A stretch of DNA of 64,000 nucleotides, from the NCBI RefSeq assembly GCF_023541015.1, contig NZ_JALNPR010000002.1, positions 496,001 to 560,000 of the forward strand. Reading direction: 5' to 3'. Below the pieces are notes generated by a model. That model did not search any database. It was not told where the DNA came from and worked only from the letters and a program-made list of their open reading frames with translations. Shown here piece after piece: positions 43,686 to 51,993 of this stretch (positions are counted from its first letter, which is position 1; every line of letters begins with the position of its first letter). Position numbers and translations under genes: made by a program. The DNA is from Marivivens donghaensis (GTDB lineage: Bacteria > Pseudomonadota > Alphaproteobacteria > Rhodobacterales > Rhodobacteraceae).

Positions 43686-43853
43686 ATGACCAAAGTTTTC
43701 GCTATCGCGCGCATCAACTCTGAAGTGATGTCCATCGCTGCTGCTGCAATCCTCGGCCTCGGCCTCGTTTTCGCAGCTGGCCTGAGCCACTCGGCTACCG
43801 CGCACGATCTGACGCACGACTCGCGTCACTCGATCGGCTTCCCCTGCCACTAA
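43686..43853 (+). CDS. cbtB: Cobalt transporter subunit CbtB
   Basis: This 55-aa protein is preceded by AGGAGAAG. It has one membrane helix (MSIAAAAILGLGLVFAAGLSH) and a His-rich C-terminus HDLTHDSRHSIGFPCH, whose end matches the CbtB signature (H-x2-G-F-P-C-H). CbtB works with CbtA as a predicted cobalt uptake system under B12-riboswitch control, which is exactly the arrangement here. It is short enough to be missed by length-filtered gene calling. Confidence 0.93.
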   Translation: MTKVFAIARINSEVMSIAAAAILGLGLVFAAGLSHSATAHDLTHDSRHSIGFPCH

Positions 43854-43871
43854 GGCAGCGCTGCTGATCCA

Positions 43872-44546
43872 ATGAGCAAAAAGATTTTAACCAGCGCGTT
43901 GTTCGCTGGTCTGGCTGCGGGGGCTCTCGCAGCCCTTCTGCAATTTACCTTTGTCGTCCCTGTGATGATGGAAGGTGAACTTTATGAATTTGGTGATCGG
44001 GTTCACTTTACTGACCTCGGCCCCATGTCGCCTGCCGGCCGTCCAGATGTCTGGGCAGAGTTGCCACGGCACTTTTCGACCTTCGCAAGCAACCTTGTGA
44101 CATATACGGGCCTCGCCTTTATCATGGTCGCGCTGTTCGCAATCGTATCTAAGCGGGGCGTGAAAATTTCTGCTCGCGCTGGATTGGTTTGGGGGCTTTG
44201 CGGGTTTTTCGCAATGAACCTTGCGCCAGCGTTCGGTCTGCCACCTGAACTCCCTGGCACAGCGAGCGCAGATTTGGATATTCGTCAATACTGGTGGCTT
44301 GCCACGGTTGCTGCAACGGCAACGGGTCTCGGTCTTTTCGCGTTTGGGAAGATGAATGCCCACTATGCCCTCGCAGTTATCCTGATCGCGCTTCCGCACC
44401 TCATCGGCGCACCGCACTTGGATACCTACTATGGCTATGCGCCGCCTGAACTCGGGTCACTGTTTGTTGCTCGCAGCCTCGGGGTCGCAGCAATCGCTTG
44501 GCTATCGCTCGGCTATTTCGCGGGCGCCCTCTGGGAACGCGACTAG
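43872..44546 (+). CDS. cbtA: Cobalt transporter subunit CbtA
   Basis: This 224-aa membrane protein has five to six hydrophobic helices and typical CbtA segments: KILTSALFAGLAAGALAALLQF, GLVWGLCGFFAMNLAPAFGLPPELPG, DIRQYWWLATVAATATGL and LPHLIGAPHLDTYYGYAPPELGSLFVARS. With CbtB it is predicted to import cobalt. It lies 18 bp after cbtB, behind the riboswitch. Its 3' end overlaps the convergent second DUF1636 gene by 4 bp. Confidence 0.94.
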   Translation: MSKKILTSALFAGLAAGALAALLQFTFVVPVMMEGELYEFGDRVHFTDLGPMSPAGRPDVWAELPRHFSTFASNLVTYTGLAFIMVALFAIVSKRGVKISARAGLVWGLCGFFAMNLAPAFGLPPELPGTASADLDIRQYWWLATVAATATGLGLFAFGKMNAHYALAVILIALPHLIGAPHLDTYYGYAPPELGSLFVARSLGVAAIAWLSLGYFAGALWERD

Positions 44547-44866
44547 GCGGGAATACGTCCGATCAAACAGAACCGCAGTTGGCCGATGGACCTGACATCA
44601 TTCACGATGCCATCCTCGGCCTCTGCATAAAGTCGGGCGAATTCTGCGATCTCTTCGGCCTGCGTGTCAGGATCAACGCCAGAGAACAGATACGCGGCCT
44701 TACCCGTTGCACGAAATGAAACGGTGACGGGTTTGCCACAGACGATCATGCAGTCTGTTGTTGCGACCTCGGCCTGCACCATAGACCGCAGCTGATCCGC
44801 CAACGCGGCCCCTTTGGGCGCAGCGCCGGATTGGCAACTTTCACAAATGGTGATGCGATCCGCCAT
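44543..44866 (-). CDS. DUF1636 metal-binding protein (second copy)
   Basis: This 107-aa protein starts at the ATG at 44866 (MADRITICESCQSG), with GGAAAGG upstream. Cys pairs occur in ITICESCQS (C8, C11) and in TTDCMIVCGKPVTVSF (near 38-50), followed by KAAYLFSGVDPDTQAEEIAEFARLY. It shares the DUF1636 layout with the protein at 35475, but the Cys spacing differs. It is divergent from cobW (58-bp gap) and convergent with cbtA. Its position between cobalt import and the cobalt chaperone supports a metal-carrier role, by inference. Confidence 0.85.
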   Translation of the reverse strand: MADRITICESCQSGAAPKGAALADQLRSMVQAEVATTDCMIVCGKPVTVSFRATGKAAYLFSGVDPDTQAEEIAEFARLYAEAEDGIVNDVRSIGQLRFCLIGRIPA

Positions 44867-44924
44867 CGCCTTTCCTTTCCCGCCCATTCGGGCCAAATAT
44901 ACGCGACCCATAACGGAGCCCGCC

Positions 44925-46001
44925 ATGCCTGCCAAGATTCCCGCAACCGTCGTCACCGGCTTTCTCGGTGCTGGTAAGACCACGTTGATCCGCCACATCC
45001 TGCAAAATGCCAAGGGCAAACGTATTGCTCTCATCATCAACGAATTCGGTGATTTGGGCGTTGACGGTGACATCCTCAAAGGCTGCGGCGAAGAAACCTG
45101 CACCGAAGACGACATCATGGAGCTGTCGAACGGTTGCATTTGCTGCACCGTTGCCGATGATTTCATTCCGACCATGGAGAAACTGCTCGAGCGGGACAAC
45201 AAACCCGACCACATCGTGATCGAAACCTCTGGCCTTGCCCTGCCCCAGCCCTTGGTACGTGCGTTCAACTGGCCTGGCATTTCGACCAAAGTGACTGTGG
45301 ACGGCGTTGTAACCGTGGTTGACGGCAAAGCTGTCACCGAAGGCCGTTTTGCGCACAGCGTCGAAGCTGTTGATGCACAGCGCAAACTGGACGAGAACCT
45401 AGATCACGAAACACCGCTGTCTGAACTCTTCGAAGACCAGATCGCCTGCGCTGACATGATCGTAGTGAACAAAACCGATCTTTTGTCCGCAGAAGAAGTT
45501 GATGCGCTCACCGCTCAGCTCAAGTCAGAGAGCCGCGATGGTGTTCAGGTTGTCAAAGCATCTATGGGTGCACTCCCCGTCGACATTTTGCTCGGTCAAG
45601 GTATCGGCGCTGAATCCGACCTCGAAGCGCGTCATGAAATTCACCACCATCATCACCACCATGATGACGACGATCACGATGACGACCACGATGATCACGA
45701 CCACGAACATGAGCACGGCCATGACGAGTTCGAATCCTTCGTTGTCACCCTGCCAGAAGTGACCGACGCAAAGGCCTTTGCGGCACAGGTCGTTGACGTC
45801 ATCAAAGCGCACGACATCCTGCGTCTCAAAGGGTTCGTCGCTGTTGAAGGCAAACCGATGCGCATGACACTGCAGGCCGTCGGCCCGCGCATCGAAACCT
45901 ATTTCGATCAGCCTTTCTCGGGCACTCGTGAAACCCGATTGGTTGTCATTGGCGAAGCAGGTCTCGACCGAGCGGCGATTGAGGCAGCGCTGTCCGCATG
46001 A
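44925..46001 (+). CDS. cobW: Cobalt metallochaperone CobW
   Basis: This 358-aa G3E GTPase starts at the ATG at 44925. It has Walker A GFLGAGKT (12-19), the metal motif C71-x-C73-C74 in NGCICCTVADDF, the NKTD guanine-binding motif (182-185), and a His/Asp-rich insert at 237-267 (HHHHHHHDDDDH and onward). The C-terminal CobW_C domain includes LRLKGFVAVEGKPMRMTLQAVGPRIE. CobW is thought to hand Co2+ to the CobN chelatase, whose gene lies 0.66 kb downstream. The stop overlaps the GNAT gene start by 4 bp. Confidence 0.96.
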   Translation: MPAKIPATVVTGFLGAGKTTLIRHILQNAKGKRIALIINEFGDLGVDGDILKGCGEETCTEDDIMELSNGCICCTVADDFIPTMEKLLERDNKPDHIVIETSGLALPQPLVRAFNWPGISTKVTVDGVVTVVDGKAVTEGRFAHSVEAVDAQRKLDENLDHETPLSELFEDQIACADMIVVNKTDLLSAEEVDALTAQLKSESRDGVQVVKASMGALPVDILLGQGIGAESDLEARHEIHHHHHHHDDDDHDDDHDDHDHEHEHGHDEFESFVVTLPEVTDAKAFAAQVVDVIKAHDILRLKGFVAVEGKPMRMTLQAVGPRIETYFDQPFSGTRETRLVVIGEAGLDRAAIEAALSA

Positions 46002-46447
46002 TCATCGTCGAACGGAACAGCCCCAAAGACCCACAGGCGAGTGCGCTGCTCAAACAGTCGCACGCCCTGATGGAGGAGTTGTTCCCACCAGAGGACAACT
46101 TTTTCCTCGATATCGATGAGCTTTGTGTTCCGTCGATCCGGTTCTTTACCGCGCGGATCGGCGACACAATTGTCGGCACAGGGGCGCTATCCATCAAAGA
46201 GGGATATGGCGAGGTGAAATCGATGTTCACGTCATCAGACGCCCGCGGCAAAGGCGTAGCCTCTGCTCTTCTTCGGCAGATCGAAGACGAAGCACGGGAC
46301 GAAAAGCTAGAATGGTTGCGGCTGGAGACAGGAAACCTCCTCCACGCCGCGCACCGTGTCTATGAACGCCACGGGTTCACCCGCTGCGGTCCGTTCGGGG
46401 ATTACCCCGATGCGGCCTCCTCCATCTTTATGGAAAAGCCGCTTTGA
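45998..46447 (+). CDS. GNAT-family N-acetyltransferase
   Basis: This 149-aa protein has the GNAT acetyl-CoA-binding pattern. A strand (FFTARIGDTIVGTGALSIKEGYGEVKSMFTSSDARGKGVASALLRQIEDEAR) contains the R-G-K-G-V-A loop near residue 87. LEWLRLETGNLLHAAHRVYERHGFTRCGPFGDYP is the C-terminal motif B. It is translationally coupled to cobW (ATGA) and precedes cobN, so it belongs to the cobalt operon by position. The acceptor is unknown. Confidence 0.88.
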   Translation: MIIVERNSPKDPQASALLKQSHALMEELFPPEDNFFLDIDELCVPSIRFFTARIGDTIVGTGALSIKEGYGEVKSMFTSSDARGKGVASALLRQIEDEARDEKLEWLRLETGNLLHAAHRVYERHGFTRCGPFGDYPDAASSIFMEKPL

Positions 46448-46449
46448 CC

Positions 46450-46614
46450 TTACTCGGCCTTCTTTTCGGCAGCGGCTTTTTTCATCCGTTCCAAAAGTGC
46501 GGCTTTGTCGTTCTTTCCGCCAAACGGGTTCTTATCTGTTCCCTTGGCGTTATGCTCTTTGTGACGCGGTTGACCCTTCGGTCCCTTAGCGCCACCCGAT
46601 TTACTGTAATCCAT
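46450..46614 (-). CDS. 54-aa basic, Gly/Lys-rich protein
   Basis: This short ORF between the GNAT gene and cobN, on the opposite strand, encodes MDYSKSGGAKGPKGQPRHKEHNA, then KGTDKNPFGGKNDKAALLERMKKAAAEKKAE. It is hydrophilic and strongly basic, with a C-terminal helix. A ribosome site is present (AAAGGAGCCGC before the ATG). Similar very small basic proteins are annotated in many Rhodobacterales. No function is known, and nucleic acid or ribosome binding is only a composition-based guess. Confidence 0.6.
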   Translation of the reverse strand: MDYSKSGGAKGPKGQPRHKEHNAKGTDKNPFGGKNDKAALLERMKKAAAEKKAE

Positions 46615-46662
46615 GATGCGGCTCCTTTGCCGCGCTGATGCCCGAAATCAAGGCTTTAGACA

Positions 46663-49600
46663 ATGCACCTCTTGGCAGCGACCCCCGGAAATATCGATGA
46701 CAAAGAGCCTGTCGATCTAGGCCAAACCCCTGCTGATGTGGTGGTCATCTCTGCGGCTGACACCGAATTGGCTGCTTTGTCAGAGGCGCGGGCGGAAATG
46801 ACCGATGCACCATCGCTGCGGCTCGCATCGATGATGAACCTGATGCACCCAATGTCAGTAGACCTGCATTTGGATGATTGCGCGACGAAATCCCGAATCG
46901 TGATCGCGCGGGTGTTGGGTGGCGCGGGTTACTGGAAATACGGGTTGGAACAGTATGCGGCTCGCTTGCACGAGGCTGGCATTCCGTTCGCCGCTCTGCC
47001 CGGTGACGACAAACCAGACGCAGAACTGCGGGATATTTCGACCGTTCGCGGCGCGGACTACGACGCATTGTGGAGCTACCTTGTCGAAGGCGGCCCACAA
47101 AACGCGGTAAACTTCCTCGCTTATGCCAAATCTCTCATCGATGGCGGCGAAAAACCTGCGGCGGCCTCTCCGCTCTTGCGTGCGGGTATTTACTGGCCTG
47201 GCCTTGGTATTTCGAATCTTACCGATCTGAAAGCATCATGGAATCTTGATGCGCCAGTCGTGCCGATCGTGTTTTACCGTGCATTGGTTCAAGGCGCTGG
47301 CCTCAACCCGATCAATCGACTGACAAAGTCGCTGATGCGCGCGGGCCTCAACCCGATGCCCATTTTCGTGGCCTCGCTCAAAGACCCCGTTTCTGTCGCG
47401 ACCCTCGAACAATTGTTCACCAGTTGCCCGCCAGACGTCATCCTGAACTGCACCTCTTTTGCAGTCGGCAGCCCTCATGCTGATGAATCTGCGCCTAATC
47501 CTCTCGCCGCGCCATTTGCAAACGACGCCCCTGTGTTTCAGGTCGTTCTGTCCGGTGGTTCCGAAGAAGCCTGGGCCGACGGCCTGACTGGTCTTTCGGC
47601 ACGCGACATCGCCATGAACGTCGCCTTGCCAGAGGTTGATGGCCGCATTCTATCACGCGCCATCAGCTTTAAGGGCCAAGCTTATTTCGACGAAGCCACG
47701 CAATGTCCCGTTGCGGCCTATCAAGCACGCGGTGACAGGATCGATTTCGTCACTCAACTGGCTAGCAACTGGGCCACCCTTCGCCGCACCGCGCCCAAAG
47801 ACCGCAAGATCGGCATCGTTCTCGCCAACTACCCGAACAAAGACGGTCGTCTTGCGAACGGGGTTGGCCTCGACACACCCGCGGGCACAGCTCATACGCT
47901 CGCTCTTCTTGCGGCCGCTGGATACCAAACGGAAACGCCAGACAGTCGCGCGCTTATGGATCGCATCACGGCGGGTCCGACCAACTGGCTCACTGATCGC
48001 GCTGAAAAGGCCGGCGGCGAAGTGCTTTCGCTGCCCGATTACCTTTCGCACTTCAACGCGCTGCCTTGGGACGTGAAACAACGCATCACCGACCGCTGGG
48101 GCACGCCCGAAAGTGATCCCTTTGTCACCGACGCTGGCTTTGCCTTGTCGATCCATAGCTACGGCAACGTCGTCGTCGGCATCCAGCCTGCACGAGGCTA
48201 TAACATCGATCCGACAGAGACTTACCATTCTCCCGACCTCGTGCCGCCGCACAACTATCTCGCCTTCTATTTCTGGCTCAGACACCACTTGGGCGCTCAT
48301 GCGATCGTGCACATGGGCAAGCACGGAAACCTAGAGTGGCTTCCGGGGAAATCACTCGCCCTGTCCGAATCATGCCTCCCCGAAGCGATTTTCGGTGCGA
48401 CGCCCCACGTTTACCCGTTCATCGTAAACGATCCCGGTGAAGGGACACAGGCCAAGCGGCGGACAAGCGCCGTGATTATCGACCACCTGACACCGCCCCT
48501 CACCCGCGCCGAGAGCTACGGTCCCCTGCGCGACCTCGAAGCACTGGTGGACGAATACTATGAGGCGGCAGGTGTAGATCCCCGTCGTATCGACACTCTG
48601 CGTCGTGAAATTCTGTCGCTCTCAGACGTGACGGGCCTTTCAACTGATGTCGGAATGACGGGCGATCAGGACACGGACCTAGCCAAACTCGATGCGTATC
48701 TTTGCGAACTGAAGGAAGCGCAAATCCGCGATGGGCTCCATATTTTCGGGCAATCCCCGACGGGGCAACAGGCGCTCGACCTCGCTATCGCTCTGGCCCG
48801 CGTACCACGTGGTGATGGGGTGGGGCCAAATGCGTCCCTTCTACGGGCACTGGCAGATGACCTCGCGCTCGGCTTTGATCCGCTCAGCGCTGACCTAGGC
48901 ACCGCTTGGGACGGCCCCCGCCCTGATGTTCTGAATACGGGCGGCACTTGGCGGACAACAGGCGATACCGTCGAACGCCTCGAGGAGCTAACCCAAAAGC
49001 TGCTCCGCGATGGGGGCTGGGGTGATGAGGCCCCAGAACAGATTGACCCCATCGGCCCTGCCTCCTCAGCAGTCGTAGCTGAAATCCTGAACACCATTCG
49101 TCCGATCATTAACGCCTGCGGTCCCGACGAAGGCTCGGCTTTGCTTGCTGCGCTCGACGTTCGCGCGGTCGCTCCTGGACCTTCTGGCGCCCCGACCAGA
49201 GGACGGTTGGACGTTCTGCCAACGGGTAAGAACTTTTACTCCGTCGATAGCCGCGCTGTCCCGACACCTACCGCATGGAAGCTCGGCTGGAAGTCCGCGA
49301 ACCTGCTCATCGAAAAACACCTTCAGGATCACGGCGACTGGCCGCGCACGATGCTTGTGACCGCATGGGGAACGGCAAACATGCGGACTGGCGGTGATGA
49401 TATCGCTCAAGCGCTGGCGCTCATGGGCGTCAAACCCACGTGGGACAGCGCGAACCGCCGCGTGACTGGGTTCGACGTCCTGCCTGAGGGCGTGCTTGGC
49501 CGTCCCCGTGTGGATGTCACCCTCCGCATTTCGGGCTTCTTCCGCGATGCCTTCCCTCAGTTGATCGCTTTGGTGGATAGCGCCGCGCGCGCCGTTCAGG

Positions 49601-50355
49601 CCTTGGACGAAAGCGACGACCAAAACCCCGCCGCAGCCCGCGCACGCCGTGGCGAAGGTCAATCGCGCGTCTATGGCTCCAAACCGGGGGCCTATGGCGC
49701 GGGCCTGCAGGCTCTTATCGACGAACGTGTCTGGAACGACAAAGCTGACCTTGGGAATGCTTACATCGAATGGGGCGGCTACACCTACGGCGCAAAGGAC
49801 GAAGGAACCGCCGACCATTCAGGGTTCCGTCAACGCCTCTCGCAGACGGAAGCAATCGTGCAGAACCAAGACAACAGAGAACACGACCTGCTCGACTCTG
49901 ACGATTACTACCAATTCGAAGGCGGTGCGGCGGCAGCGATCAGCACCCTGCAAGGGCAAGACCGACCGATCTATCACAACGACCACTCACGTCCCGAACG
50001 GCCGGTTATCCGCACCCTCGAAGACGAGATCGGTCGCGTGGTCCGCAGCCGCGTCGTGAACCCAAAGTGGATCGAAGGCGTCAAACGCCACGGCTACAAG
50101 GGCGCGTTCGAGATCGCGGCCACTGTCGACTATATGTTCGCCTTTGCCGCAACGACTGGTGCGGTGCGTAACCATCATTTCGATCTGGTCGAAGCCGCAT
50201 TTCTAGAAGACGACGACACCCGCGAGTTTATCGAAGAGGTAAACCCTGCGGCCCTGCGCGAAATCGCAGATCGGCTTCAGGAAGCGATTGATCGTGGGCT
50301 GTGGCAACCGCGCTCTAACTCTGCAAGGGCTCGCATCGCAGAGCTAAGAGCGTAG
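46663..50355 (+). CDS. cobN: Cobaltochelatase subunit CobN
   Basis: This 1230-aa large subunit of the ATP-dependent CobNST chelatase inserts Co2+ into hydrogenobyrinic acid a,c-diamide, the late-insertion (aerobic) step. Recognisable blocks are RIVIARVLGGAGYWKYGLEQYAA, HALVHMGKHGNLEWLPGKS-like AIVHMGKHGNLEWLPGKSLALS, GEGTQAKRRTSAVIIDHLTPP, GKNFYSVDSRAVPT, GVLGRPRVDVTLRISGFFRDAFPQ and the C-terminal VNPAALREIADRLQEAIDRGLW. The length is in the family range (about 1230-1280). CobS and CobT are not in the window. It lies downstream of cobW. Confidence 0.97.
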   Translation: MHLLAATPGNIDDKEPVDLGQTPADVVVISAADTELAALSEARAEMTDAPSLRLASMMNLMHPMSVDLHLDDCATKSRIVIARVLGGAGYWKYGLEQYAARLHEAGIPFAALPGDDKPDAELRDISTVRGADYDALWSYLVEGGPQNAVNFLAYAKSLIDGGEKPAAASPLLRAGIYWPGLGISNLTDLKASWNLDAPVVPIVFYRALVQGAGLNPINRLTKSLMRAGLNPMPIFVASLKDPVSVATLEQLFTSCPPDVILNCTSFAVGSPHADESAPNPLAAPFANDAPVFQVVLSGGSEEAWADGLTGLSARDIAMNVALPEVDGRILSRAISFKGQAYFDEATQCPVAAYQARGDRIDFVTQLASNWATLRRTAPKDRKIGIVLANYPNKDGRLANGVGLDTPAGTAHTLALLAAAGYQTETPDSRALMDRITAGPTNWLTDRAEKAGGEVLSLPDYLSHFNALPWDVKQRITDRWGTPESDPFVTDAGFALSIHSYGNVVVGIQPARGYNIDPTETYHSPDLVPPHNYLAFYFWLRHHLGAHAIVHMGKHGNLEWLPGKSLALSESCLPEAIFGATPHVYPFIVNDPGEGTQAKRRTSAVIIDHLTPPLTRAESYGPLRDLEALVDEYYEAAGVDPRRIDTLRREILSLSDVTGLSTDVGMTGDQDTDLAKLDAYLCELKEAQIRDGLHIFGQSPTGQQALDLAIALARVPRGDGVGPNASLLRALADDLALGFDPLSADLGTAWDGPRPDVLNTGGTWRTTGDTVERLEELTQKLLRDGGWGDEAPEQIDPIGPASSAVVAEILNTIRPIINACGPDEGSALLAALDVRAVAPGPSGAPTRGRLDVLPTGKNFYSVDSRAVPTPTAWKLGWKSANLLIEKHLQDHGDWPRTMLVTAWGTANMRTGGDDIAQALALMGVKPTWDSANRRVTGFDVLPEGVLGRPRVDVTLRISGFFRDAFPQLIALVDSAARAVQALDESDDQNPAAARARRGEGQSRVYGSKPGAYGAGLQALIDERVWNDKADLGNAYIEWGGYTYGAKDEGTADHSGFRQRLSQTEAIVQNQDNREHDLLDSDDYYQFEGGAAAAISTLQGQDRPIYHNDHSRPERPVIRTLEDEIGRVVRSRVVNPKWIEGVKRHGYKGAFEIAATVDYMFAFAATTGAVRNHHFDLVEAAFLEDDDTREFIEEVNPAALREIADRLQEAIDRGLWQPRSNSARARIAELRA

Positions 50356-50358
50356 GGA

Positions 50359-50424
50359 TTAGATCGTCGAAAGTGCTGCAACGCCGATATAAAGAACTAA
50401 AACGGCCAAAGAAAAATACTGCAT
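50359..50424 (-). CDS. Possible 21-aa hydrophobic peptide
   Basis: An ATG at 50424 is preceded at ideal distance by GGGGGCAAG. The frame encodes MQYFSLAVLVLYIGVAALSTI and a TAA, a single short membrane helix. It is antisense-oriented, directly after the cobN stop. The good ribosome site and clean hydrophobic composition argue for a small membrane peptide, but a 22-codon ORF can occur by chance. Confidence 0.35.
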   Translation of the reverse strand: MQYFSLAVLVLYIGVAALSTI

Positions 50425-50582
50425 ACTTGCCCCCAAGTAGAATTATGGCCGCGCTATGTCGCAGGTGCGAAAGAACTTGTAGATCAAAAATCACCGTCGC
50501 GTGATCGGCTAGTGGTCTGTGTATTTCTGGTCACATGACTGTGCACCATTCAACACTACCGCCGTCCAAACTACACATAAAT

Positions 50583-50610
50583 CAATATATCTAAATATTG
50601 ACATTCAATA
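50583..50610. promoter_or_regulatory. Overlapping palindromes upstream of the 403-aa membrane protein gene
   Basis: TATTGA-CAT-TCAATA (50596-50610) is a perfect 6+6 palindrome. CAATAT-N6-ATATTG (50583-50600) is a second one sharing its right arm with the left part of the first. The AT-rich block ends 54 bp before the ATG at 50665, where a promoter/operator is expected. The sites resemble, but do not match, Fnr boxes. The rest of the 308-bp gap 50356-50664 holds the 21-aa ORF and nothing else seen. Confidence 0.5.
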
Positions 50611-50664
50611 GGTGCCCCCTGTATCAAATTGCATAACAGATTCTTGATATGTATGGAGGGCACG

Positions 50665-51876
50665 ATGTCCCAACTCATGAAACGTCCGGCAGACAACTGG
50701 TCTCCACTCTACTTCCTCGCCTCGGTTGGTGCTGGCGGATTGGCAGTCACTTTCTTCATGTATCTGATGTTCTGGGTGCCGCACCCCAACGCGCCCGTTC
50801 CCGTTTTTGAGGACATCATGAATGCATGGGCCAAAGGAAATCCCTTCCAACAGTTCGCGATCGTCGCAGCGATGGCTGGCATTGCCTTCTTTGTAATTCA
50901 AAACCTGCGCTACTTGATCTGGAACTTCGGCAAACTGACCGAATTCAAGAAAACCGAAGCCTATCAAAAGCTACGCCACTCGAACGGCGAAACCCAACTG
51001 CTCGCTATGCCACTCGCGGTGGCTATGTCGATCAACGCGATGTTCATTGTCGGCTTGGTTTTCGTTCCGCAATTGTGGAGCATCGTTGAGTATCTCTTCC
51101 CCGCCGCTCTCGTCGCGTTCTTCCTGACGGGCGTCCTCGCTCTGCGCATGATCGGGCACTTCTTGGGTCGCGTACTGTCCGAAGGCGGGTTGTTCGACGT
51201 CACGGCGCATAACTCCTTCGCACAGCTTCTCCCCGCTTTTGCTCTGGCAATGGTCGCTGTTGGCCTCTCCGCGCCTGCTGCAATGTCGACCACGCCGCTG
51301 ACCGTCGGAACCGCACTCGTCGTGTCCACCTTCTTTGGCCTGATCGCGACAATCTACGCAATCGTCGCAGCCGTGACCGCATTCAACTCTATGCTGCACT
51401 ACGGCACCCACAAAGAAGCAGGCCCGACCCTAATGATCATCATCCCTCTGATGACCGTCCTTGGGATAATGGTTCTGCGCCAAGAGCACGGCCTGCACAC
51501 CACCTTCGACGTGCACACCAATGCGGCCGAAACACTCATGACCTTGACCAAGTTCCTCACTGTTCAAGTGTTGTTCCTGCTGCTCGGCCTGACTGTACTG
51601 GGTCGTCAGGGCTACGCGTCGACCTTCCTAACTGGTGATAAAAACTCTGCAGGGTCCTACGCTCTTGTTTGCCCAGGTGTCGCACTGTCCGTCATGACAC
51701 AGTTCTGGCTCCACAAAGGTCTGGTTGCCGCTGGTCTCGTCGCAAAGTTCAGCGTGACCTACTGGGTGATCATCGCAATCGCACTGGCCTTCCAGTTCGC
51801 CATGGTCGCTCTCGTTCTTCACCTCAACCGTCGCCACTTTGGGAAATCCAAAATGGTCGCTGTTCCGGCTGAATAA
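50665..51876 (+). CDS. Multi-pass membrane protein (TsoY-like?)
   Basis: This 403-aa protein starts at the ATG at 50665 behind TGGAGGG; longer frames begin in the operator region. About ten hydrophobic helices are seen, with SPLYFLASVGAGGLAVTFFMYLMFWVPHP at the N-terminus, a charged loop (GKLTEFKKTEAYQKLRHSNGETQ, 89-111) and SYALVCPGVALSVMTQFW with Cys336. The general layout recalls tellurite-resistance/dicarboxylate (TDT) transporters. I have a low-confidence memory of this N-terminus in proteins named TsoY, a family with selenocysteine forms, where C336-P-G could be the Sec/Cys site. It sits between cobN and cobO; its cargo is unknown. Confidence 0.7.
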   Translation: MSQLMKRPADNWSPLYFLASVGAGGLAVTFFMYLMFWVPHPNAPVPVFEDIMNAWAKGNPFQQFAIVAAMAGIAFFVIQNLRYLIWNFGKLTEFKKTEAYQKLRHSNGETQLLAMPLAVAMSINAMFIVGLVFVPQLWSIVEYLFPAALVAFFLTGVLALRMIGHFLGRVLSEGGLFDVTAHNSFAQLLPAFALAMVAVGLSAPAAMSTTPLTVGTALVVSTFFGLIATIYAIVAAVTAFNSMLHYGTHKEAGPTLMIIIPLMTVLGIMVLRQEHGLHTTFDVHTNAAETLMTLTKFLTVQVLFLLLGLTVLGRQGYASTFLTGDKNSAGSYALVCPGVALSVMTQFWLHKGLVAAGLVAKFSVTYWVIIAIALAFQFAMVALVLHLNRRHFGKSKMVAVPAE

Positions 51877-51903
51877 GTTTCCTTCCCTTCCCTTCAAAAC
51901 GGT

Positions 51904-51929
51904 AAAGGTCGCCCTCAGTGGCGCCCTTT
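51904..51929 (+). terminator. Stem-loop between the membrane protein gene and cobO
   Basis: AAAGG-T-CGCC / GGCG-C-CCTTT forms a 9-bp stem with one internal mismatch and a 6-nt loop, 28 bp after the stop. No U-run follows. It may be a weak terminator or part of the cobO leader. Confidence 0.35.
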
Positions 51930-51993
51930 GCAATTTGTTGCCTTGCACTCCCTCGACCACTTGGCCAGACTCTGAAAGCGAACGGAGGACCAG

